A DNA stretch of 34,677 bases, taken from the NCBI GenBank assembly GCA_946620235.1, contig CAMONC010000008.1, forward strand, positions 1 through 34,677. Reading direction: 5' to 3'. The first letter of the stretch is position 1. Each line of letters starts with the position of its first letter. Below are positions 1 to 9,474 of the stretch, piece after piece. The stretch is from an uncultured Lachnospiraceae bacterium (GTDB lineage: Bacteria > Bacillota > Clostridia > Lachnospirales > Lachnospiraceae). The notes below the pieces were generated by a model. That model searched no databases, was not told the DNA's origin, and was given only the letters and a program-made list of their open reading frames with translations. The position numbers were made by a program, and so were the translations under genes.

Positions 1-8
1 GGCAATGA

Positions 9-101
9 GTACGCGAACCGGAGCTGAAATCGCTGATATTCGCGTACAGGCACAGACCATGTGTACGCGAACCGGAGCTGAAATCGCCGATATTCGCGTA
101 C
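9..101. repeat. Two direct copies (9-47 and 63-101) of a 39-bp palindromic intergenic repeat, 54-bp period
   Basis: GTACGCGAACCGGAGCTGAAATCGCTGATATTCGCGTAC and GTACGCGAACCGGAGCTGAAATCGCCGATATTCGCGTAC differ at one base (T/C). Each is bounded by a perfect 9-bp inverted repeat GTACGCGAA/TTCGCGTAC. Confidence 0.9.
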
Positions 102-114
102 TTCAAAAAAAGAC

Positions 115-143
115 TTGCATTTTATGGCCGGACTTGATATTAT
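115..143 (+). promoter_or_regulatory. Putative sigma70-type promoter for the tRNA-Glu/rimP region
   Basis: TTGCAT (115-120), 17-nt spacer, TATTAT (138-143), about 45 nt upstream of the tRNA 5' end. Confidence 0.55.
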
Positions 144-187
144 AGTTAAGCGTTCGTGTTCTGAAACGGATGCAGGCACGTATCTGT

Positions 188-259
188 GGCTCGTTGGTCA
201 AGCGGTTAAGACGCCGCCCTCTCACGGCGGAAACAGCGGTTCGATTCCGCTACGGGCTA
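188..259 (+). tRNA. tRNA-Glu (anticodon CTC), CCA not encoded
   Basis: Cloverleaf by eye: D arm GTCAAGCGGTTAAGAC; anticodon arm CCGCC-CTCTCAC-GGCGG; T arm AGCGG-TTCGATT-CCGCT; acceptor GGCTCGT/ACGGGCT with wobble pairs. The exact ends could shift by 1-2 nt. Confidence 0.9.
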
Positions 260-275
260 CTATAGAGTTATCGTT

Positions 276-303
276 TTAAGTGGGCTTTTACGAGCCCACT
301 TAA
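276..303 (+). terminator. Terminator-like hairpin downstream of the tRNA
   Basis: 11-bp stem TTAAGTGGGCT / AGCCCACTTAA with a 6-nt loop, followed by only a weak T-rich stretch (TTATTTC). Confidence 0.55.
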
Positions 304-334
304 TTATTTCCCGGGAAGCTCCGGCCGTTTTCGA

Positions 335-373
335 TAAGGAAACAAGCTAAGGAAGCAAGCTAAGGAAACAAGC
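335..373 (+). repeat. Three tandem 13-bp units abutting the rimP start codon
   Basis: TAAGGAAACAAGC / TAAGGAAGCAAGC / TAAGGAAACAAGC, then directly ATG at 374. Each unit carries an AAGGAA Shine-Dalgarno-like core. Confidence 0.9.
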
Positions 374-844
374 ATGTCAAAACATACTGACTACGAACAG
401 AAAACAGAAGAACTGCTCCGTCCGATAACAGAAGAATACGGGGTGGAGATATACGATATCGAGTACGTCAAAGAAGGTGCGGATTACTACCTCAGGGCGT
501 ATATAGATAAAGAGGATGGTGTAAACATCGGAGATTGCGAGAATGTGAGCCGTGCTCTTTCGGATGCTCTTGATGCCGCTGACTTCATACCTGATGCATA
601 TATCCTCGAGGTGTCGAGTCCCGGACTGGGCCGGAAGCTCACCAAGGACAGGCATCTGGACCGGAGCATCGGAGATGAGGTGGACATACGCTTCTACAAG
701 CCACCCGATGGTTTTAAGACCAAGGAACTCTCCGGAGTGCTTGAAGGATATGATCCCGAGCATATAATCGTGACCATAGACGGTGAGCAACGGGAGTTTG
801 AACGTAAATCCATATCACAGATCAGACTTGCGTTTGATTTCTAA
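374..844 (+). CDS. rimP: Ribosome maturation factor RimP
   Basis: Protein MSKHTDYEQKTEELLRPITEEYGVEIYDIEYVKEG...LEVSSPGLGRKL is typical of RimP; located directly upstream of nusA. Confidence 0.96.
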   Translation: MSKHTDYEQKTEELLRPITEEYGVEIYDIEYVKEGADYYLRAYIDKEDGVNIGDCENVSRALSDALDAADFIPDAYILEVSSPGLGRKLTKDRHLDRSIGDEVDIRFYKPPDGFKTKELSGVLEGYDPEHIIVTIDGEQREFERKSISQIRLAFDF

Positions 845-885
845 ATAAACAGATCAGATTAACTTAATTCTAAGGAGGATTAAAA

Positions 886-2118
886 ATGAGCACTGATAAT
901 ACCGCAGCCGAGCTTAAGCTTGCGTTGGACATGTTGGAGAAGGAGAAGGAGATCAGCCGTGACGTCCTTTTTGACGCCATCGAAGGATCACTTCTTAAGG
1001 CATGCGCCAACCATTTCGGCAAGTCCGATAACTTCAAGGTGGAGATGGACAGGGAGACCTGTGAGTATCATGTATATCTCCAGAAAGAAGTTGTTATGGA
1101 GGTCTCCGACCCTGCTACTCAGATAAGCAAGGCTGAGGCGAAAGAGGACAATCCCAAGGTTAAGGTCGGTGACATTGTGGATATAGAGGTACAGTCCAAG
1201 GAGTTTGGACGTATCGCAGCGCAGAATGCAAAGAGCTACATACTCCAGATGATCCGTGAGAAAGAAAGAGACGCGATCTACAGCCAGTATGTCGGCAAGC
1301 AGAGAACCGTAGTCAGCGGTATCGTACAGAGACGTGTCGGTGAGAATCTGACCATCAATCTCGGCAAGACGGATGCCATCCTCAATGAGAATGAGCAGGT
1401 TAAGAGCGAGAACTTAAGACCGAACGACAGAGTTAAAGTATATGTTCTCGAAGTCAAGAAAACCGAGAAGGGTTCCGCCAGAATACTGGTGAGCCGTACA
1501 CATAAGGATCTTGTTAAGTGTCTTTTTGAATCAGAGGTTGCAGAGATCCAGGACGGTACCGTAGAGATCAAGGCTATCGTCAGAGAACCCGGCAGCCGCA
1601 GCAAGATCGCCGTATGGAGCAACAATCCCGATGTGGATGCGGTAGGTGCCTGCGTAGGTGTGAACAGCTCCAGAGTTAATTCCGTGGTAGACGAGCTCAG
1701 AGGCGAGAAGGTAGATATCGTTAACTGGGATGAGAACCCCGGCCGCATGATAGAGAATGCACTCAGTCCCGCCAGGATCGTAGCAGTGTTCGCCGATCCC
1801 GAGACCAATATAGCCAAGGTGGTTGTGCCGGATGATCAGCTGAGTCTGGCTATCGGCCTTAAAGGACAGAATGCACGTCTGGCCGCTAAGCTGACCAACT
1901 ACAAGATCGATATCAAGGACGAGACACAGGCTAAGGATGCTCCCGGCTTCAGATACGAGGACTACATGTTCGATGAAGATGAAGAAGAATATGATGAGGA
2001 GTATGAGGGGGAATACGCTGAGGACGGCGAGTACGACGAAGAATACGCCGACGAAGCCGATACGGACGCTGAGGAAGCGGATACAGCGGATTCCGATGAT
2101 GCTGACGGCGAGGAATAA
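886..2118 (+). CDS. nusA: Transcription termination/antitermination protein NusA with acidic Tyr/Glu-rich tail
   Basis: KH-domain signature AIGLKGQNARLAAKLTNYKIDI; S1-like VSGIVQRR; context; RBS AGGAGG upstream. Confidence 0.97.
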   Translation: MSTDNTAAELKLALDMLEKEKEISRDVLFDAIEGSLLKACANHFGKSDNFKVEMDRETCEYHVYLQKEVVMEVSDPATQISKAEAKEDNPKVKVGDIVDIEVQSKEFGRIAAQNAKSYILQMIREKERDAIYSQYVGKQRTVVSGIVQRRVGENLTINLGKTDAILNENEQVKSENLRPNDRVKVYVLEVKKTEKGSARILVSRTHKDLVKCLFESEVAEIQDGTVEIKAIVREPGSRSKIAVWSNNPDVDAVGACVGVNSSRVNSVVDELRGEKVDIVNWDENPGRMIENALSPARIVAVFADPETNIAKVVVPDDQLSLAIGLKGQNARLAAKLTNYKIDIKDETQAKDAPGFRYEDYMFDEDEEEYDEEYEGEYAEDGEYDEEYADEADTDAEEADTADSDDADGEE

Positions 2119-2378
2119 TGAGAGAACCCGCAAGACTGTGTGTGGCCTGTCGTACCAGCGCGAGAAAGAGTGATCTGATCCGTCTGGTACGTACTCCGGA
2201 GGGAGAGGTCGTAATAGATGTCAAAAAAAGATGTGAAGGGCGAGGTGCTTATATCTGTCCGAACGAAGCCTGCATTGAACTTGCTCGGAAGAAGCACAGC
2301 CTGGACAGGGCACTGAAGTGTCACGCATCAGATGATATATATGACAGTTTGAAAGGAATGGTACATGAGCAGACCTGA
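2118..2378 (+). CDS. rnpM: YlxR/RnpM family RNA-binding protein
   Basis: RLCVACRTSARKSDLIRLVRTPEG...GRGAYICPNEACIELARKK; nusA-ylxR-L7Ae-infB order. Confidence 0.92.
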   Translation: MREPARLCVACRTSARKSDLIRLVRTPEGEVVIDVKKRCEGRGAYICPNEACIELARKKHSLDRALKCHASDDIYDSLKGMVHEQT

Positions 2379-2676
2379 CAAAGTATTGTCGCTACTCGGT
2401 ATCGCAATGAAAGCCGGAAAGGTAGTGTCGGGAGAAACATCCACCGAATCGGCCGTAAAGAGCTTACAGGCTTTTCTGGTCGTGATCGCGGAAGATGCAT
2501 CCGACAATACCAAAAAGCATTTTACTGATATGTGCAGATACAGAGATATACCCATCATAACCTACTCCACCAGGGAGGCACTGGGTAGAGCCATAGGTAA
2601 GGACTACCGGTCCAATCTGGCAGTTACAGATGAAGGGTTGGCGGACGCGGTCATTCAAGCGACACGTCCCGTATAA
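2365..2676 (+). CDS. L7Ae-family (YlxQ-like) ribosomal protein/RNA-binding protein
   Basis: [19 protein letters not shown]...[16 protein letters not shown]; position between rnpM and infB. Confidence 0.9.
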   Translation: MSRPDKVLSLLGIAMKAGKVVSGETSTESAVKSLQAFLVVIAEDASDNTKKHFTDMCRYRDIPIITYSTREALGRAIGKDYRSNLAVTDEGLADAVIQATRPV

Positions 2677-2692
2677 AGGAGGAGGAGAGCAT

Positions 2693-5413
2693 ATGAGAGT
2701 ACATGAGTTGGCTAAACAGCTGGGCAAAGAAAGCAAGGATGTCATCAGCTGGATGAAAGATAACGGAATAGAGGGAAAGACAGCGGCCAGTTCGATAGAT
2801 GAAGAGACTGCAGCCAAGGTTACGGCAGCTTTGGGCGGCGGAAGTGCACCTAAGACTGAAACCAAGTCAGCTCCTAAGAAAGCCGCATCTGCTAAGAAAG
2901 ATGAAGCACCTGCGACAGAAGCAGTCAAAGCACCTGCTTCCGAGGCAGCCAAAGCACCTTCGACCAAGCCCGCACCTGCCGAAGGCGGTGCTGTACCGGC
3001 CAAGAAGCCGGCACCTGCAGACGGTGAGGCACCGAAGAAAAAAAAGAGCAAGATAATCATTGTAAGCAATGCCAATAATTCACGAATGGGCGGGCCTGCA
3101 AATCGCGGAAACGGACAGCAGCGCCCCGGAGGACGTCCTCAGGGCAGAGACGACGGGCATCATACTTTGATCAGATCCAGTGTGCGACCGAGCCAGGTCA
3201 ATGATGAGCCCTATGAAGTAAGGCAACGTCAGATGCAGGAGCGCAAGGAAGCTGAGAGAAAGGCTTCCAAGGCCGTAACTACGGAGGTCACCAACAACAA
3301 TGAAACAACCTTTAAAAAACCCGATCGCCCGACAAGTACGGTCGTTACAGCAACTCTTAAAGAAGGCACAAAAACTGAAGCTCCTCGCAGTCGTGCTGAT
3401 AGGAACAGCGGTAATAGCGACAGAGGCAGCAAACCAAATGCAGGGACGGACAATAGATTTAAGCCGGGTGCAGCTCCCGGAGCAGGTAACGCACCTCAGG
3501 GACAAGGCAAAGACGGAGGCCGCAAAGGTAAAGGATCAGGTTCAAAAGACCAGCGGTCACGTAAGGACCATATCTACGAGGACGACGACTTCGGAAAGAA
3601 CGGAAAAGGCTCCAGTAAGTTCGTAAAGCCCGAGAAAAAGGAAGAGACGGTTGAGGAACAGATCAAAGTCATCACTCTGCCCGAGACCATGACTCTTAAG
3701 GAACTGGCTGACAAGATGAAGATGCAGCCTTCTGTGATCATCAAGAAACTTTTCCTGCAGGGACAGGTGCTGACCGTCAATTCGGAGATATCATACGAGG
3801 AAGCCGAGAATATAGCGATAGAGTTCGATATCATCTGTGAGAAGGAAGTTAAGGTTGATGTGATCGAGGAACTTCTGAAGGAAGATGAAGATGCAGCCGA
3901 GGATATGGTTGCCAGACCTCCGGTCATCTGCGTTATGGGTCACGTCGATCACGGTAAGACTTCACTGCTCGATGCCATACGTAAGACCAATGTCACCGAC
4001 CGTGAGGCAGGCGGTATCACACAGGCTATCGGTGCTTATACAGTCAATATCAACGGCAGAAGCATTACTTTCCTTGATACGCCCGGACATGAAGCATTTA
4101 CGGCCATGCGTATGCGTGGTGCGAATTCCACCGATATTGCCGTACTTGTAGTGGCAGCCGATGACGGTGTCATGCCCCAGACCATAGAGGCTATCAACCA
4201 TGCAAAGGCAGCCGGTATAGAGATCATCGTAGCCATCAACAAGATAGATAAGCCCAATGCAAACATAGACAGGGTTAAGCAGGAACTGACCGAATATGAG
4301 CTGATCCCCGCAGACTGGGGCGGATCGACCGAGTTCGTTAACGTTTCGGCCAAGTCCGGAGAGGGCATCTCGGATCTGCTCGAGACCATACTGCTGACCG
4401 CTGATATTCTGGAACTCAAGGCAAATCCCAATCGTAAGGCCAGAGGTCTCGTGATCGAGGCCGAGCTGGATAAGGGACGCGGCCCCGTAGCTACAGTGCT
4501 TGTACAGAAGGGAACACTGCATGTCGGAGACTTCATATCCGCAGGTGCATGTCACGGTAAAGTACGTGCCATGGTGGATGACAAGGGGCGCAGAGTTAAG
4601 GTCGCCGGACCTTCCACTCCCGTGGAGATTCTGGGTCTGTCCGATGTGCCCAGTGCAGGTGAGGTATTCATAGCTCACGAGAACGACAAGACAGCCAGAA
4701 GCTTTGCAGAGACATATCAGGCTCAGCATAAGGAAGAAATGCTGGCAGAGACCAAGAGCCGCATGAGTCTCGATGATCTGTTCAACAAGATTCAGGAGGG
4801 TAACCTCAAGGAACTTAACATCATCATCAAGGCCGATGTTCAGGGTTCTGTGGAAGCTCTGAAGACTTCACTGATGAAGCTCTCCAATGATGAAGTACTG
4901 GTTAAATGCATTCACGGCGGCGTAGGTGCCATCAATGAGTCCGATGTAACCCTTGCGAGTGCATCCGATGCGATCATCATAGGATTCAACGTACGCGCCG
5001 ATGCCCAGATCAAGGACACAGCCGACAGAGAAGGTGTGGATATCAGGCTTTACAAGGTCATCTATCAGGCTATCGAGGATATCGAGGCAGCCATGAAGGG
5101 TCTGCTTGCACCCGTATACGAAGAAAAGATCATCGGCCATGCAGAGATCCGTCAGATATTCAAAGCTTCTTCGCTGGGCAATATCGCCGGTTCATATGTG
5201 CTTGACGGTGAGATCACCAGAGGATGTATGGTACGTATCACCAGAGAGGGTGAGCAGATATTTGAGGGCAACCTGGCATCCCTCAAGAGATTCAAGGATG
5301 ACGCCAAGGAAGTTAAGGCCGGATTCGAGTGCGGTCTGGTATTCGAGGGATTCGATGCCATCGCCGAGTTCGATCAGGTTGAAGCATATATCATGGTAGA
5401 GGTACCCAGGTAA
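2693..5413 (+). CDS. infB: Translation initiation factor IF-2
   Basis: GTPase motifs [33 protein letters not shown]. Start [16 protein letters not shown] at 2693 follows AAAGGAGGAGG; the ORF-track start at 2630 is over-extended. Low-complexity N-terminal linker. Confidence 0.97.
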   Translation: MRVHELAKQLGKESKDVISWMKDNGIEGKTAASSIDEETAAKVTAALGGGSAPKTETKSAPKKAASAKKDEAPATEAVKAPASEAAKAPSTKPAPAEGGAVPAKKPAPADGEAPKKKKSKIIIVSNANNSRMGGPANRGNGQQRPGGRPQGRDDGHHTLIRSSVRPSQVNDEPYEVRQRQMQERKEAERKASKAVTTEVTNNNETTFKKPDRPTSTVVTATLKEGTKTEAPRSRADRNSGNSDRGSKPNAGTDNRFKPGAAPGAGNAPQGQGKDGGRKGKGSGSKDQRSRKDHIYEDDDFGKNGKGSSKFVKPEKKEETVEEQIKVITLPETMTLKELADKMKMQPSVIIKKLFLQGQVLTVNSEISYEEAENIAIEFDIICEKEVKVDVIEELLKEDEDAAEDMVARPPVICVMGHVDHGKTSLLDAIRKTNVTDREAGGITQAIGAYTVNINGRSITFLDTPGHEAFTAMRMRGANSTDIAVLVVAADDGVMPQTIEAINHAKAAGIEIIVAINKIDKPNANIDRVKQELTEYELIPADWGGSTEFVNVSAKSGEGISDLLETILLTADILELKANPNRKARGLVIEAELDKGRGPVATVLVQKGTLHVGDFISAGACHGKVRAMVDDKGRRVKVAGPSTPVEILGLSDVPSAGEVFIAHENDKTARSFAETYQAQHKEEMLAETKSRMSLDDLFNKIQEGNLKELNIIIKADVQGSVEALKTSLMKLSNDEVLVKCIHGGVGAINESDVTLASASDAIIIGFNVRADAQIKDTADREGVDIRLYKVIYQAIEDIEAAMKGLLAPVYEEKIIGHAEIRQIFKASSLGNIAGSYVLDGEITRGCMVRITREGEQIFEGNLASLKRFKDDAKEVKAGFECGLVFEGFDAIAEFDQVEAYIMVEVPR

Positions 5414-5781
5414 TGCGTAAGAACAGTATCAAAAATACACGTATCAACGCAGAAGTGCACAGGGAACTTGCCGACATCATCAGATCGGAGATCAAGGATC
5501 CCAGGATCGCTCAGTTCACATCGGTAACTGCTGTTGAGGTGGCTCCCGACCTGAAGACCATGAAAGCGTGGATCAGTGTGCTGGGCGATGAGAAAGCACT
5601 GGATGATACGATCAAAGGTTTGAAAAGTGCAGAGGGTTTCGCCAGACGTGAGCTGGCGAGACGCATCAATCTGCGCAATACACCGGAGATAACATTCATT
5701 CCGGACGATTCGATAGCTTATGGCATCGAAATGACTCATAAGATAGATGAGGTTACAGGGTCACAGGATGGATCTGTATAA
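5413..5781 (+). CDS. rbfA: Ribosome-binding factor A
   Basis: INAEVHRELADIIRSEIKDPRIAQFTSVTAVEVAPDLKTMKAWISV; 1-nt overlap with infB. Confidence 0.96.
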   Translation: MRKNSIKNTRINAEVHRELADIIRSEIKDPRIAQFTSVTAVEVAPDLKTMKAWISVLGDEKALDDTIKGLKSAEGFARRELARRINLRNTPEITFIPDDSIAYGIEMTHKIDEVTGSQDGSV

Positions 5782-6715
5782 AGAGTGCGAAGGTGCAAAA
5801 AAAATAGCGGTCAGCGGACATATCCGTCCCGACGGCGACTGCGTGGGCTCCTGTATGGCTATAGCTCTTTATCTGCGCAAACGTATGCCGGAGGCCGAAG
5901 TAGATGTGTATCTGGATGAGGTTTCGGATATTTTTAACTGCATTCCCGGAGTCGACGGTATTCTGCATGTGGCAAAAAAAGACATAACATACGATATTTT
6001 TATTTGTGCCGATTGTGAACCCGCCAGAATGAGCTTCGGGCACGAATTGTACAAGTCTGCGACCAAGACCATAAACATTGATCATCATATCACCAATGTT
6101 CCCGGCGGGGGAGATGTGAACTACATATATCCCGAATCGGGATCGGCTGCGGAACTGGTCTATGAGGTACTCGAACACGATCATCTGGATCATGATATAG
6201 CTCTGCCCATATATATAGGAATCATTCATGATACGGGGGTATTACAGTACTCAAACGTCAGGCCACAGACACTTCTGACAGTTGCCGATCTGATGAAGTA
6301 TGACCTGAATTTCCCGGAGATAATACGGAAAACCTTCTATGAGAAAACATATATCCAGAGCCAGATTCAGGGACGCGCGCTGCTTGAGAGCATGATCTTC
6401 ATGGATGGCAGGTGTGTAGTCAGCGTAGTTGACAGGAAGACGATGGACTTCTACGGAGCTGACAGCAGAGATCTGGAGGGAATAGTTAATGTCATGAGGA
6501 ATATACGCGGCATCGACTGTGCGATATTCATGTATGAGCTGGGAGTTCAGGAGTATAAGGTCAGTCTGAGAACTTCGGAAGCAGTAGATGCGGCAAAAGT
6601 TACGACCGTATTCGGCGGTGGCGGGCATGACCGTGCTGCCGGGGTGACAATGCGCGGCACCTACCATGACGTGATCAATAATCTCAGTAAAGAGATAGCC
6701 AAGCAATTAAGCTGA
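5768..6715 (+). CDS. nrnA: DHH-DHHA1 family bifunctional oligoribonuclease/PAP phosphatase (NrnA-like)
   Basis: SGHIRPDGDCVGSCMAIALYL, NIDHHITN, FGGGGHDRAAG. Start MDLYKE at 5768 preferred over 5747. Confidence 0.92.
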   Translation: MDLYKECEGAKKIAVSGHIRPDGDCVGSCMAIALYLRKRMPEAEVDVYLDEVSDIFNCIPGVDGILHVAKKDITYDIFICADCEPARMSFGHELYKSATKTINIDHHITNVPGGGDVNYIYPESGSAAELVYEVLEHDHLDHDIALPIYIGIIHDTGVLQYSNVRPQTLLTVADLMKYDLNFPEIIRKTFYEKTYIQSQIQGRALLESMIFMDGRCVVSVVDRKTMDFYGADSRDLEGIVNVMRNIRGIDCAIFMYELGVQEYKVSLRTSEAVDAAKVTTVFGGGGHDRAAGVTMRGTYHDVINNLSKEIAKQLS

Positions 6716-6746
6716 TCGACGCACTTTACCACACATTTCTGCAGAT

Positions 6747-7667
6747 ATGCTTAACGGTATCATAAATATATACAAGGAGCCCGGATATACGTCACATGAT
6801 GTTGTGGCGAAGCTTCGCGGGATCACACATCAGAAGAAGATCGGTCATACAGGCACGCTGGATCCGGATGCGGAGGGCGTGCTGTGTGTATGCATGGGGG
6901 CAGCAACTCGGGTATGTGACATGCTTACGGATGCCACCAAGCAATATGAGGCCATATGCCTGCTGGGAGTCGCGACCGACACTCAGGACACATCAGGACA
7001 GGTACTTACAGAGAAACGCGTGAATGTGAGCGTGGATGATGTGCGCACCTGTATCTCGGGTTTTATCGGTGAGATCGATCAGATACCGCCGATGTTCTCG
7101 GCGCTCAAGCGGGACGGTAAGAAACTCTATGAGCTGGCTCGTGCCGGTATAGAGGTTGAGAGGGAACCCAGACGGATCACCGTGTATGATATCGAAGTTA
7201 TAAGCGTTGATCTGCCCGAGATCACCATGAGGGTGACATGTTCGAAGGGAACGTATATCAGGACTCTGTGCAACGATATCGGTGAAAAACTCGGATGCGG
7301 AGCCTGCATGAAACACCTGACGAGGACACGTGTCGGAGATTTTGATTTAAGCACATCGCATAAGCTTGCAGAGATAGAAGAACTGGCACATGAAGAACGT
7401 ATATCAGATGTGCTGATCCCTGTCGCCGATGTTTTCGCCGATCTGCCCGTTGCAACGGTTACGGAGGCAGGTGCAAAGAGAGCGGTTAACGGCAATCTGC
7501 TGGATATTAAAGATGTCGTGACCGACGCCGATAGTTTACATAACATCAAACAGACTGACGCCGAACGGATCAGGGTTGTCGGTCCGGATGGATTTTTTTA
7601 CGGAATATATGCATATGATCTCGCCGACAGGAAATATCACCCGGTGAAGATGTTTCTGTGCCCATGA
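6747..7667 (+). CDS. truB: tRNA pseudouridine(55) synthase TruB
   Basis: GIINIYKEPGYTSHDVVAKLRGI...KKIGHTGTLDPDAEGVL; SKGTYIRTLCNDIG. Confidence 0.97.
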   Translation: MLNGIINIYKEPGYTSHDVVAKLRGITHQKKIGHTGTLDPDAEGVLCVCMGAATRVCDMLTDATKQYEAICLLGVATDTQDTSGQVLTEKRVNVSVDDVRTCISGFIGEIDQIPPMFSALKRDGKKLYELARAGIEVEREPRRITVYDIEVISVDLPEITMRVTCSKGTYIRTLCNDIGEKLGCGACMKHLTRTRVGDFDLSTSHKLAEIEELAHEERISDVLIPVADVFADLPVATVTEAGAKRAVNGNLLDIKDVVTDADSLHNIKQTDAERIRVVGPDGFFYGIYAYDLADRKYHPVKMFLCP

Positions 7668-8593
7668 AGATAATATCAGGTATCACTGAGTTTCAATTAG
7701 ATAGTCCTTCAGCCGTAGCAATAGGCAAGTTTGACGGTGTTCACCTGGGACACAGGCTTCTGCTTGATCGTATAATTGCGGCTTCCGACCGAAATCCGGA
7801 CGTTAAAAGCGTGGTTTTTACTTTTAATCCGTCCCCGGAGAGCCTTTTTGCCGGACAGGCACTTAAGGAACTTACGACCATATCTGAGAAAAGGCTGATC
7901 TTTGACCGCATGGGAGTGGATGTTCTCATTGAGTTTCCTATGAATCATCAGACAGCTGCCATCCGAGCGCATGATTTTACGCAGCGGTATCTGGTGGAGC
8001 GCATGTGTGCGTCCCTTATCGTGGCAGGCAGTGACGTGACTTTCGGATATATGGGAGAGGGTAATGCCGATACTCTGATCAGATTGGGCAGAGACTACGG
8101 TTATGAGTGTGAGATCATAGATAAGGTCACCTATAAGGGGGTTCCCATCAGTTCCACACGCATCAGGAATGCGATCGAGGCCGGAGAAATGGAGCAGGTG
8201 ACGGCGATGCTCGGTTTCCCGTACAGGATATCGGGATTCGTCACACACGGCAGGCATTTAGGCCATGAGATAGGCATGCCTACCGCAAATGTGATCCTGG
8301 CTCCCGATAAAATGACCGGTCCCAACGGAGTCTATTATTCCCGTGTATATACGGCTGACGGTGTGTTCCACGGCATTACAAATGTCGGAGTCAAGCCCAC
8401 TGTCATGAATGACGAGCTTCTGTGCTGTGAGAGTTTTCTGTATGATTTTGACAGAGATATATACGGAGAGTACATTGAAGTGGAGCTGCTTAAGTTCGTC
8501 AGACCCGAGCGGCGATTTGACTCCCTGGATGAGCTGAAGGAACAGATGCAGAAGGATATTGAGGGTGGTCGTGCTTTCCACCGTATGGCATAA
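7658..8593 (+). CDS. ribF: Bifunctional riboflavin kinase/FAD synthetase RibF
   Basis: AIGKFDGVHLGHRLLLDR, SSTRIRNAIEAGEM, GMPTANV...NGVYYSRV, CESFLYDFDRDIYGEYIEVELLKFVR. Confidence 0.96.
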   Translation: MPMKIISGITEFQLDSPSAVAIGKFDGVHLGHRLLLDRIIAASDRNPDVKSVVFTFNPSPESLFAGQALKELTTISEKRLIFDRMGVDVLIEFPMNHQTAAIRAHDFTQRYLVERMCASLIVAGSDVTFGYMGEGNADTLIRLGRDYGYECEIIDKVTYKGVPISSTRIRNAIEAGEMEQVTAMLGFPYRISGFVTHGRHLGHEIGMPTANVILAPDKMTGPNGVYYSRVYTADGVFHGITNVGVKPTVMNDELLCCESFLYDFDRDIYGEYIEVELLKFVRPERRFDSLDELKEQMQKDIEGGRAFHRMA

Positions 8594-8594
8594 T

Positions 8595-9458
8595 ATGACG
8601 GATATTTTGGTCAAATTTGATACCTGGCTTGCAAGCATCGGAATACTTGGCGGATTCATCAGATTCGCCTTGGCCGCTGTGTGGGCCATTTTTGTGGTCA
8701 GTCTGATATTTCGCATAGGCAGGGCCTTTTTCTCAAAGAAACTGAAGATGCATAATCGCATACAGGTACGTTTCGTGGAGAACATACTGCGTATAGCGGT
8801 TATTTTGGTCGCTGTATTCTGGGTGTTCAATACCGGCAGTACCGCGGATCATTTTGGCAAGGTACTGTTTCAGGGAACAGCTATCGTGGGTGCGATCATA
8901 GGTCTGGCGGCCCAGCCGGTCATTTCCGATCTGTGCTGCGGCATTATGATCAGTGTATGCAAACCGTTCGAGATAGGTGACCGTATCGAGCTTCAGTCCG
9001 GAATAGCAGGACAGGTAAAGGATATCACTATCCGTCATGTGGTTTTGCAGGGCATAGGTACGACGGATGTCATCATCCCCAACAGCGTGATCAATTCAAT
9101 GGCTGTCACGAATTTAAGCCATGGAAACGGGATAAGATCGCTGTTCATGAGATTCCATATTGCCTATGGGAGTGATGTTGAGAAAGCACTGGAAATATTA
9201 TACAGTATCGTTATAGATAGCCCGTATACGGTACCCGCACATCCCGAGGGAGCAGGCATAGATTACAGTCCGGCATATTTTATGGAATATGCGGACTCCA
9301 GTCTGGTCATCGCTACTACGGTGTATTATGAGCCGAGTACCGGACTCGGAGATCTGAAGAATGATATCAATCTGCGGGTATATAAAGCATTCGCTGAAGC
9401 CGGTATCGAGATACCATACAACTACATGAACGTCGTTATGCACAACGAAAAGGAATAG
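8595..9458 (+). CDS. MscS-family mechanosensitive ion channel
   Basis: GTAIVGAIIGLAAQPVISDLCCGIMISVCKPFEIGDRIEL...IIPNSVINSMAVTN. Start MTDILVKFDTW at 8595. Confidence 0.93.
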   Translation: MTDILVKFDTWLASIGILGGFIRFALAAVWAIFVVSLIFRIGRAFFSKKLKMHNRIQVRFVENILRIAVILVAVFWVFNTGSTADHFGKVLFQGTAIVGAIIGLAAQPVISDLCCGIMISVCKPFEIGDRIELQSGIAGQVKDITIRHVVLQGIGTTDVIIPNSVINSMAVTNLSHGNGIRSLFMRFHIAYGSDVEKALEILYSIVIDSPYTVPAHPEGAGIDYSPAYFMEYADSSLVIATTVYYEPSTGLGDLKNDINLRVYKAFAEAGIEIPYNYMNVVMHNEKE

Positions 9459-9474
9459 AAGGTATTAGAAACAT

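Noticed and set aside
9-101. Possible CRISPR array (two direct repeats with a spacer)
   Set aside because: The 39-nt units are themselves palindromic, the spacer is only 15 nt, only two units are visible and no cas genes are present.
1531-2324. Long antisense ORFs opposite nusA (1531-2133 and 1962-2324, minus strand)
   Set aside because: Shadow ORFs over strong + strand genes. They are low-complexity mirror products of the acidic NusA tail (Ser-rich), with no RBS or family resemblance.
2630-2692. N-terminal extension of IF-2 in the ORF track ([21 protein letters not shown])
   Set aside because: It overlaps the L7Ae gene. The conserved IF-2 start [12 protein letters not shown] has a strong RBS (AAAGGAGGAGG) just upstream of 2693.
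3962-4729. 255-aa minus-strand ORF inside infB
   Set aside because: Lies entirely opposite the conserved IF-2 GTPase domain and has no recognisable domain or RBS; a by-product of codon bias.
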